A stretch of DNA of 64,000 bases from HGM04593 sp045592125 (lineage in GTDB: Bacteria > Bacteroidota > Bacteroidia > Bacteroidales > Bacteroidaceae), in NCBI GenBank assembly GCA_045592125.1, contig JAZNUE010000012.1:1-64000 (forward strand). Reading direction: 5' to 3'. The notes under the pieces were generated by a model, which had not been told where the DNA came from, did no database searches, and saw nothing but the letters and a program-made list of their open reading frames with translations. Positions 43,769 to 51,220 of this stretch are shown piece by piece. How positions within the stretch are numbered: position 1 is the first letter of the stretch; the number at the start of each line of letters is the position of its first letter. The translations under genes and the position numbers were made by a program.

Positions 43769-45446
43769 AACCGAAAACTACACAGCGTTCATTATTCCCG
43801 ATTTCCTGAACAATGCGTTTTGTTGTTGATGCCACGCATCTGTATCCTGCCTTTTGAAGGCGCGTAAGCAGTGAGAAACAGAATGTCTGCTCTCCCATCA
43901 GGTGAACGACAGCTGAATAAGGTGATGCAATAGCTTTTATTTTGTCAAGATATTCATCGGCAAGTAGCGCTAGTTTTTTTGTGCTGTCATTTGTGTCAAT
44001 CTCAGGAAAAGGTATGTCAATAATGCTCCCATACTCTAATGCAGCATTACGCTGTTCGTCATCCCATTTGTCCGATGGGTGGTTTGAAATGTTGATGAAG
44101 TATGTTTCTCCGACAGTAGGGACCGGCTTTTCCACAGGCTCCTCACTGCATTCGGCAAAGTATTCCTCAAAAAACCGAAGACACTCCTCTATGGCTCTCT
44201 TGATTTTTGTTGGTTGCATAGGAACTTGACTGCTGCGCATTCCTGAATGGTTATAATCGTTACGGATTCTTGTCAGGTGTGAGAACTTGTTTACAATATC
44301 TCTATCACCGAGTAATTCATCTGTCAGTATCTCATTTACTTTATCTGGGATGCTCTCCTCACGCTCCAGTATCGTACTGTCTGCCAAACAGGCAAAGGCG
44401 ATATTAATATAGCCTCTTTCACGCTCATTTACTAACTGTATGTTGTGGCGTGATGCAAAGAATGAGACAATACCTTCCTGCAGAATTGTCGCAGACTGTT
44501 GGTACAGTCCTTTTTCAAAACACCAACGTGCCGCATAAATTGTATTCATGACATTGCAGTTGGGATCAAAAGGTTCAAGGCTCTCATTTACCTTCTTGAA
44601 TATCGGATTCAATGGCGAAATGAACGTTTTCGCATTCTCCGTGGCACGTTCTTTAACCGATTTGATTGTTGATGCATCAATTATGTTCGCACCTCGGCAC
44701 AGATAAAGGTCATCAATCAGCGTGGCAAGCGACTTTATATACTTATTTAAAAGTATAGTGCTCTCATCACGTCTATCCGGGTCACGCAGTATAGGTTTCA
44801 ATTCAGCGTCGCATAGTTCACATAACCTTTTAACGCTTCCGCTATCCACGAATTGTCCTGCCGCGAAACTCCAGTCAAGCACAGCCTGCAAAGATGTCAA
44901 GTCTATGATGGGAGCAATGTCTGTTGTCTTATTGCGTGATTCGTAATTGCCGTATGTGACACTTGCTATGCGTATATCCTTTAAGAATTTTGCATAGAAT
45001 GAAAGTGTTAGTACCAGCATTGGCAGGAAACGGAATCCGTGTGTGATGTCAAAGTATATCTCATCATTATTGCCAATGGCTTCAAAAACCCTATTGAATA
45101 TTTTCCATATTTCCTCTTCGCTGTTTCCGTTGGGAAGGTCTTCAATAGTTACAATCCTGCATGGCATATTCATCTTTTCAAGACGTGTGTGCAAGCCCTC
45201 ACATTCAATCGCCTCGCCAGTATCGCGGTTGGTGTGTCCGTTGTCTACCCAATTGGAGCAACGGGCTCCCTCTGTCATCAGTATCAGTACCAGATCATCA
45301 GCATTCCATTCATTAGTTCTTAAATGGTAGTCTATTGTCGCTTCCTGGATGAAACGTACAGGTAACGATAGGAATTCATCCTTCTTGTATTGGCAACAAG
45401 CATAGTTAGAAGAGCCAAGAACAGAAATAAAAACTTTTCTTCCCAT
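43734..45446 (-). CDS. Csx1/Csx2-family CARF-HEPN protein with extra domain
   Basis: 570 residues, larger than the usual 380-450. Residues 1-190 form a CARF (cyclic oligoadenylate sensor) domain: ISVLGSSNYACCQY at the N-terminus and the diagnostic FDITHGFRFLPML (133-145). Residues about 190-435 are a helical HEPN domain with the RNase motif R395-NDYN-H400 (Rx4H). A third part, 444-570, looks like a separate Rossmann-like domain (FINISNHPSDKW, DIPFPEID, VVHLMGEQTF, CVASTTKRIV). It may resemble small Csx15/16/20-type proteins proposed to degrade cOA, but that is inference. Two bases separate it from the Card1-like gene. Predicted action: cOA-triggered RNA cleavage. Confidence 0.82.
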   Translation of the reverse strand: MGRKVFISVLGSSNYACCQYKKDEFLSLPVRFIQEATIDYHLRTNEWNADDLVLILMTEGARCSNWVDNGHTNRDTGEAIECEGLHTRLEKMNMPCRIVTIEDLPNGNSEEEIWKIFNRVFEAIGNNDEIYFDITHGFRFLPMLVLTLSFYAKFLKDIRIASVTYGNYESRNKTTDIAPIIDLTSLQAVLDWSFAAGQFVDSGSVKRLCELCDAELKPILRDPDRRDESTILLNKYIKSLATLIDDLYLCRGANIIDASTIKSVKERATENAKTFISPLNPIFKKVNESLEPFDPNCNVMNTIYAARWCFEKGLYQQSATILQEGIVSFFASRHNIQLVNERERGYINIAFACLADSTILEREESIPDKVNEILTDELLGDRDIVNKFSHLTRIRNDYNHSGMRSSQVPMQPTKIKRAIEECLRFFEEYFAECSEEPVEKPVPTVGETYFINISNHPSDKWDDEQRNAALEYGSIIDIPFPEIDTNDSTKKLALLADEYLDKIKAIASPYSAVVHLMGEQTFCFSLLTRLQKAGYRCVASTTKRIVQEIGNNERCVVFGFEKFREYELCK

Positions 45447-45448
45447 CT

Positions 45449-46594
45449 TTATCTTGCGTTAATATTATACAATTCAGAATCAAGCAAAAGAGACAATGCC
45501 TTGTTTACGGGAAACAATGAAGGCTCTTGCAGAGAAAAGTGAAGAATCGAGTTCTCTTCGCATTTCTGTATTGCATTGTCTTTCATTACAGCATCTGTTA
45601 CAAATAGCCCCTTACTACCCATTCCACCGTATGTCTTTATGACATTGCGGAATTTGTCAATATCTATAGTGTTGTAAATCTGAGTCTTGCACTCAACAAA
45701 CAGCACCTTTGTACCTGTGTTGACAATTATATCGACTTCGTTCTTGTCTACTCCTGTACGGAAAGGGAAATGGCAATTGAGAAATATTTCTTTTGCATTG
45801 GGCCATTCAGAAATTATCTTTGCTACTTTGTACTCGAACCAACCAGAATTAAACAACAAATCAATTATATGAGGTGATTTTATTTCTTTATTCAGTGAAC
45901 TTCCATTGTTTTTCTTTATACAAACAACAACTTTTCCATTATCACCAGTCTGTGCCGGTTTTTCCCATTTCACACTTGAACCTCTTATGGTTTGGAAAAA
46001 ACCATTATTGCTGTTCTGTAGTGTCTTCTTGTTGGAGTCAGGAAGCGTTGTTACTAAGGAATTGAATTCTTGGAAGTTGAACTTTCGTAATTCTTCAATG
46101 ATTGTTATGGCGCTTTCATCCTCTTTTGTGTAGCTCTCCAGACTTACACAGTTCCCGTCAATGGAATTTCCATATAATCGAAACAAGGCCTTCATATCAA
46201 ATTGAAAGTTCTCTATTTTTGCCATTGTGCTATAATTCCATAAAACATTATTCTGGTCAATATATACTATACTCGCATTTGGTTGTTTATCAAACAGAAT
46301 ACCGAACCAGTATGCCCAGGACTTTAGTCCGCTTGTTATGTTTACTACAATACCATCCTCTTTGAACTTTTGTGCAAGAGTTTCTGCCTTATTCTTTATT
46401 TCAAATGGATCTGTCGGTGACAATAAGTGAGACTCCGAATCGGTCGCGATTTCTTTTTTCAAGGTTTCAAGTGCCTTGATACTATCCCATGACTCAGAAT
46501 GTATATATACAATGTAATCAGGCGAAGTTGCCATTATGGCATTGTATACCGGAGCGGCTTCGCGTCCTAAAAGGGTTATATGAACTTTCCTCAT
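45449..46594 (-). CDS. Card1/Can2-like CARF nuclease (DUF1887)
   Basis: 381 residues. The N-terminal CARF domain (about 1-150) opens with HITLLGREAAPVYNAI and has the NITSGLKSWAYWFG loop; a winged-helix-like linker follows. The C-terminal PD-(D/E)xK nuclease core is visible as E254 (GWFEYKVAKII), ...NEVDII (E286, D288) and VECKTQ (E301, K303). In characterised Card1/Can2 proteins cyclic tetra-adenylate activates metal-dependent cleavage of single-stranded DNA or RNA. It starts one base after the ATPase gene stops and ends two bases before the Csx-like gene starts, so the three are one operon. Confidence 0.88.
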   Translation of the reverse strand: MRKVHITLLGREAAPVYNAIMATSPDYIVYIHSESWDSIKALETLKKEIATDSESHLLSPTDPFEIKNKAETLAQKFKEDGIVVNITSGLKSWAYWFGILFDKQPNASIVYIDQNNVLWNYSTMAKIENFQFDMKALFRLYGNSIDGNCVSLESYTKEDESAITIIEELRKFNFQEFNSLVTTLPDSNKKTLQNSNNGFFQTIRGSSVKWEKPAQTGDNGKVVVCIKKNNGSSLNKEIKSPHIIDLLFNSGWFEYKVAKIISEWPNAKEIFLNCHFPFRTGVDKNEVDIIVNTGTKVLFVECKTQIYNTIDIDKFRNVIKTYGGMGSKGLFVTDAVMKDNAIQKCEENSILHFSLQEPSLFPVNKALSLLLDSELYNINAR

Positions 46595-46595
46595 T

Positions 46596-47855
46596 TTACT
46601 CCGTTTTTAACAACCATTTCCACAAAGGAATAACCTCTATAGTAATGTCATTGAGAGTTATGGTTTCTTCTTCGTTATAGGTAATTATTGTCAGTTTTTT
46701 AGCATTCAAATGCTTACAGACTTTCAACAAGGCGGAAATCTCGCGTTCGCGGGTTTCATCATCGGCAATAGAATAGGAAACCTGTAACAACCAATCGTGC
46801 TCCGGTATATAGAAATCCACCTCTACTGCTTTGTTGTAGAAATACACTTCATCGCCATATTTCTTTTTCAGTTCAATAGCGACACGGTTTTCGAGCAGCG
46901 AGGTTTCGGGATCGGTAAGGAATAGGTTCAGGATACCGTTATCGCGGAAATAGTATTTTTTTGCACTCTCTTTTTCGGCAAACTTGGCAGCATAGTTGCA
47001 CATACTGAACAACAACCACGTTTCTTCCATATATTTCATATATTCTATAATGGTCGATGTCTGTACTTTCTGACCAGCTGAAGATACTATGTTTGCCAAA
47101 CGGGTGAATGAAGAGGGTTGCTTTATGCTCTCTGATATTTTTTTTGCCAAAAGTTTTAGTGAAAAGTCATTTCTTATCTTATAACGGGCTATAAGGTCAC
47201 CAAGGAATATTTTTTGATATAAACTTGACAGCCAGGCACGCTTTTGCACAATATTTACACTTTCGGGAAAACCGCCATATGTGAAATAATGGGTAAACAT
47301 GCGAAGCAGAGCATTTGTAGTCTTTGTATTGTATTCCCAATTCTTTTCCAATGCAATGTTGTTTGCACGCAGATATTCGCTGAAAGAGTATGGATATACT
47401 TCTTGAATTACATATCTGCCACCAAGAGTGGTTGCAACCTCACTGCTTAACATCTTTGCATTGCTGCCGGTAATATACACTCTGTACTTTTCATTGGCCA
47501 AACGTCGTGCAAACTTTTCCCAATGTTCAACATTCTGGATTTCATCAAGAAATAATATTGGGGTACACTCATCCAATTGATAGTGCGCTTGCAATATTAG
47601 ATCCAAATCATCAGCAGTCATGCCAATCAAACGTTCATCGTCCATGTTTATATAGACAATTTCATCTATTGAATGGCCCTTTTTCAGCAGCTGGTGTATG
47701 CGTTGATACATCAAATAGGACTTTCCGGCCTGGCGAATACCAACGAATACGTAGTTAAGATTGTCTTCTAACTGAATATCCCTTTCTACGTATTCAACAC
47801 CTGCAATAACAGCCCTGTTTGCAATCAATATCTTCTTTAAGAGTTCAATGTCCAT
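46596..47855 (-). CDS. DUF4143-type AAA ATPase inside CRISPR locus
   Basis: 419 residues. AAA domain first: Walker A GIRQAGKS (38-45), Walker B LFLDEIQ (about 99-105), sensor YITGSNAK (about 129-136). A C-terminal DUF4143 region follows, with an EYVERD-like N-terminus and NRVAIELKKKYGDEVYFY near residue 336, resembling a restriction-endonuclease-like fold. The family is widespread and poorly understood; it is not a standard Cas protein. A 130-base promoter region with an inverted repeat precedes it, and its stop lies one base before the Card1-like start. It therefore drives its own unit with two CARF effectors. Confidence 0.85.
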   Translation of the reverse strand: MDIELLKKILIANRAVIAGVEYVERDIQLEDNLNYVFVGIRQAGKSYLMYQRIHQLLKKGHSIDEIVYINMDDERLIGMTADDLDLILQAHYQLDECTPILFLDEIQNVEHWEKFARRLANEKYRVYITGSNAKMLSSEVATTLGGRYVIQEVYPYSFSEYLRANNIALEKNWEYNTKTTNALLRMFTHYFTYGGFPESVNIVQKRAWLSSLYQKIFLGDLIARYKIRNDFSLKLLAKKISESIKQPSSFTRLANIVSSAGQKVQTSTIIEYMKYMEETWLLFSMCNYAAKFAEKESAKKYYFRDNGILNLFLTDPETSLLENRVAIELKKKYGDEVYFYNKAVEVDFYIPEHDWLLQVSYSIADDETREREISALLKVCKHLNAKKLTIITYNEEETITLNDITIEVIPLWKWLLKTE

Positions 47856-47898
47856 ACTATTTCATTTAATCATCAACTGCAAAAATACATCTTTATTC

Positions 47899-47975
47899 GA
47901 TATAACAAATAAAACAAAGTTGTTTTTGTTTGATATAACACACGAAATCAATGTGTTTTTACATGTTATATCAAA
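47899..47975 (-). promoter_or_regulatory. Operator-like inverted repeat before the ATPase gene
   Basis: TTTGATATAACA (47929-47940) and its exact complement TGTTATATCAAA (47964-47975) form 12-bp arms. A third half-site GATATAACA lies at 47899-47907, between the pair and the ATPase start. The arrangement suggests a repressor or autoregulatory site. Confidence 0.65.
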
Positions 47976-47985
47976 CAAAAAATGG

Positions 47986-49116
47986 CTACAACAATGTCAA
48001 CTTTACAAAGCCGAGCACATCAACACCTTCATTTTCAATTTCGTACACACGGCGCGATTTAGGGAAGTCGTAACCACTGTATTTTTCATTGTTTTTTGGT
48101 CTTGACATTGGAACAATCTTTTCATTGAAATTGCGCAGGACTTCAGTCCATGCTCCGGTAGTAAAGCGCCATCCCGATGCATGCCCTACCCTAAGAATAC
48201 ACTCCTTTCCATCCTTCACATCTTCGGTTTCGGCAATAAGACCTTCAACAAACTCGATATAGCTGTCTGCGCCCGAAAGTTCTTCCGCAACTCCACTCCA
48301 GTATTCCAATTCCTCTTCAAGCAGTTTTTTTGTATGATTATTTATGGTTATGAATAATTTCTCTAACGAACTCATACATTCAGGCAGTTTGTGGATAAGT
48401 TCCTCACGGTCATTTTTAACGACATCCTTCTTGAACCTTATTTCAAGTTCCGCTTCTTCTCCACTGTTGATAGTCTCTATTGCCTGTGGCTTTGATTTGT
48501 CAATCAGGCTGTCGCGCTCCCTGATATTGATGTTTATCGCATTAAGTACCGTCTCGCACTCTCCATTGAAATAGGCATCGCCAACCTGAAGAAAGCGCAT
48601 ATATGAGGTATTGGATGCAGTAACACCTTTCTTTCCTTCGGGTGCCGGTTTGCTGAATACTCTTTCCTCAATTCTTGAGCAGGCATTTTCTTTCTTGAAG
48701 CCGATGAGGTTTGCCATTCCGTCTTCTTTGCCCTTGAGTTCGGTGGCAAGCACAGCTGTCCTTATTGCACCCTTCAGCGAACTGCCTGGGATATAAGGCA
48801 ATCCACGTCCATCGTGGATGCACTCTTTTACCGTAGAACCGTTTGAATAGCATTCCATTGTTCTCTTGGCATATTCGGCTGGAGACGCTACATTCATTCC
48901 TTGGCGGGCAATGAACCCTGCAATATCCTCGTTTCCTTCAATTGAACTAACCCAGGCGTCCACTCTTTCCGCTCCAATGATATCCAATACCTTACGGTGG
49001 TCAATGATGTACAATTTGCCACCTTTGACTACATAATCCATGCCCTTGTATAGCATATTCCCGCTGCCAATGTGTACCGGAGTCAGGGTTTCTATCCTTA
49101 CTTTACTCATAATCAA
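47986..49116 (-). CDS. csm5: Csm5, type III-A RAMP protein
   Basis: 376 residues. RAMP fold with VRIETLTPVHIGSGN at the N-terminus and the glycine-rich LPYIPGSSLKGAIRTAVL loop. Csm5 caps the 3' end of the crRNA in the Csm complex and recruits nucleases for crRNA trimming. The start at 49116 overlaps csm4 by 14 bases; the internal ATG at 49110 is also possible. It is the last gene of the complex operon before the ATPase unit. Confidence 0.92.
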   Translation of the reverse strand: MIMSKVRIETLTPVHIGSGNMLYKGMDYVVKGGKLYIIDHRKVLDIIGAERVDAWVSSIEGNEDIAGFIARQGMNVASPAEYAKRTMECYSNGSTVKECIHDGRGLPYIPGSSLKGAIRTAVLATELKGKEDGMANLIGFKKENACSRIEERVFSKPAPEGKKGVTASNTSYMRFLQVGDAYFNGECETVLNAININIRERDSLIDKSKPQAIETINSGEEAELEIRFKKDVVKNDREELIHKLPECMSSLEKLFITINNHTKKLLEEELEYWSGVAEELSGADSYIEFVEGLIAETEDVKDGKECILRVGHASGWRFTTGAWTEVLRNFNEKIVPMSRPKNNEKYSGYDFPKSRRVYEIENEGVDVLGFVKLTLL

Positions 49117-50092
49117 CAGTTTTTATTGGTAATGCCAAACTGCGGCCACTGCGGTAGACCGGATGCATTTTCTCATTGTTCCATTCAGGAGCAACGTTGA
49201 CTACACATCCTCTTGGGCAGCTCCTCATCTTCAGCACCGATGCTGTGTCGAACATGTAGACGGGTTTTTTCAGCAGATGCCTGAGTTCTGTAACACTGCT
49301 GCCCGACATATATCCGTCACGTTGTGACAACTCATAGCGTGAATCTTCAAGATGAATCTCCTTTAGTTCCTCTTCGCAAGGAATATATTGCGATAACAAC
49401 AGAATGCTGTCGGCGTCTTTCACATCGGGCAGTTCTATTGTTGAGAACTCAACATCAAACATTCCGCCACCAACGCTTCTGTCGCTTCCCAATCCTCTTT
49501 CGCCAAGTTCTTCAAATAGATTTTTCAGTTCTTCTATCACAACCGGTTCGGCATCTATTATGCAGTACAATCCGGCATCCTTTGCAAAGAACTTCCATTC
49601 AAAGAAGAATGGTACAGCATCGGACATGCCGTCTCTTGACACTGCAACACGTTGGTGTACCGCTGTGGTATAAGGCATATTGAAGTTGCCGGCATCTTGT
49701 GCCGGGACAAGGAATTCTCCATTGAATTGTTCCTGTGAAATTGTGGGTTGTTGACCGGCAACAACCTTGTTCCATATTGAGTGCTCAATGAATTTCACCT
49801 TTTTTGCCTTCTTGCGCACAAGATCTTCATCAGTTCCGTTAAAGGCGAGGCGTCCTGCCGGTTTTGGCAGATAGTAAGCATTGCCACTGTACGGGAATGC
49901 AGAACTGACAGCGAAACTATCTAAGAATTCATGCACTTCTTTTCCCTCTTTCAGCTGTGCATACAATGAGGCAAGAGCTCCCGATATCGTATCGCTGTAA
50001 AGATATGGCGATGCGGTATCGTATTCACTGCGCCCGGCACCTATGTGCAGTGGTGACATGTTCTTGAATTTGACAATAGTGTATCTTGCCAT
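49103..50092 (-). CDS. csm4: Csm4, type III-A RAMP protein
   Basis: 329 residues. Begins YTIVKFKNMSPLHIGAGRSEYDTASPYLYSDTI, the usual Csm4 N-terminus with a RAMP glycine-rich region. Later RGLGSDRSVGGGMFDVEF is the second glycine-rich loop. Csm4 binds the 5' handle of the crRNA and contacts Cas10. Eleven bases separate it from csm3; it overlaps csm5. Confidence 0.92.
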   Translation of the reverse strand: MARYTIVKFKNMSPLHIGAGRSEYDTASPYLYSDTISGALASLYAQLKEGKEVHEFLDSFAVSSAFPYSGNAYYLPKPAGRLAFNGTDEDLVRKKAKKVKFIEHSIWNKVVAGQQPTISQEQFNGEFLVPAQDAGNFNMPYTTAVHQRVAVSRDGMSDAVPFFFEWKFFAKDAGLYCIIDAEPVVIEELKNLFEELGERGLGSDRSVGGGMFDVEFSTIELPDVKDADSILLLSQYIPCEEELKEIHLEDSRYELSQRDGYMSGSSVTELRHLLKKPVYMFDTASVLKMRSCPRGCVVNVAPEWNNEKMHPVYRSGRSLALPIKTVDYE

Positions 50093-50103
50093 AATTAGAG
50101 ACT

Positions 50104-50745
50104 TTAATCAATATATGTCTTTTCTTCTGTTGAGTAATCAAGCACAATCTGACCATATCCACGCGAACCTGAACCGCCAAGATAATCATCGTGTAACAGT
50201 GCAATCGCTTCATCAAGAAGTTTCTTCAGGTCTGCCTCATCATCTGTGTCAAAGATATTGAGTACCATATTAAGTTTGAATTTAGCACCGGCTGGCACTC
50301 GCTCGTATGTCCTTGGATTGGCTGCAGAAGTCACACGGTCAATGTTCGCCTCAGTCTTGCTCTCGGTATAAAGCAAGTCGGTGTTGTTGAACTTCTCGAT
50401 ATCATCAATAATCATCTCTCCATCTCTCACGATGAGACGTGAAGGCTGGCCACCGTCATTGGCTGCAACACCAAAAAGACGTCCTGACTCCGATTGGGGA
50501 TTATTGCTTGCTTTACAGTTCCCGTTCTTGTCAACAGTCATGCAACCATATGCAAGTTCCAACAATGACCTCAGTTTGCCTTTTAAAGAACTACCAGGGA
50601 TGTATGGCAGATTATTCAATGGATTACGTACTACAAACTTGTCTGGACCACCTATGTTGAGCGCTGTGTTTGTTCCACCTATGTGAAGACCGGTCTTCAA
50701 TGTGATAGTACCGGTATATATTATTTTCTTTAATAGTTTTGTCAT
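50104..50745 (-). CDS. csm3: Csm3, crRNA-guided RNA-cleaving subunit
   Basis: 213 residues. Forms the backbone of the Csm complex and cuts target RNA at 6-nt intervals. LHIGGTNTALNIGGPDKFVVRNP places the catalytic Asp at D35, so target-RNA cleavage should be active. LPYIPGSSLKGKLRSLLE is the glycine-rich RAMP loop; GGSGSRGYGQI lies near the C-terminus. Nineteen bases from csm2. Confidence 0.95.
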   Translation of the reverse strand: MTKLLKKIIYTGTITLKTGLHIGGTNTALNIGGPDKFVVRNPLNNLPYIPGSSLKGKLRSLLELAYGCMTVDKNGNCKASNNPQSESGRLFGVAANDGGQPSRLIVRDGEMIIDDIEKFNNTDLLYTESKTEANIDRVTSAANPRTYERVPAGAKFKLNMVLNIFDTDDEADLKKLLDEAIALLHDDYLGGSGSRGYGQIVLDYSTEEKTYID

Positions 50746-50764
50746 GGCTATAATGTTTTAATGG

Positions 50765-51208
50765 TTAGTTATCTCTACCTCCGTATGCCTTATGGTATGC
50801 AACAATGGCCTCCATAATATTACAGAAATTAATGTAATGTCTGTTTTCCGTAACACTGTCAAAACAGTCATCAAAAACAAATTTGAACATCTTCAGTCCA
50901 TCGATGTTCTTATCTCTTCCGACAGTGTATGCCACTTTCGGCTTAAGGAGGTAGAATGCAGCCTTTTCGCGTTCAAAATCCATTTGAATACGCTTGATTT
51001 CGCTATAGATATTACGTATCTTTGATGTTGTCAGCCCGTTCTTTGCCATATATTTGCCGACTTTTTCAGCAAAGACTACAAAATCCTTATCTATTCCCGA
51101 GATAATCCAATCCTTCTTGAACCCATAGCTCCTGTATTCTGCGTTGGGGTCTGTCTTATCCCTTTTGGGCGCTCCGTTATACCCTCCTTTTTGATAGTTT
51201 CCGTTCAT
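50765..51208 (-). CDS. csm2: Csm2, small subunit of the Csm complex
   Basis: 147 residues, mostly helical after a Gly/Lys-rich start. The segment LTTSKIRNIYSEIKRIQMDFEREKAAFYLLKPKVAY is characteristic of Csm2. It lines the minor filament of the complex and contacts target RNA. Twelve bases separate it from cas10. Confidence 0.92.
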   Translation of the reverse strand: MNGNYQKGGYNGAPKRDKTDPNAEYRSYGFKKDWIISGIDKDFVVFAEKVGKYMAKNGLTTSKIRNIYSEIKRIQMDFEREKAAFYLLKPKVAYTVGRDKNIDGLKMFKFVFDDCFDSVTENRHYINFCNIMEAIVAYHKAYGGRDN

Positions 51209-51220
51209 AAATCAAAATAT

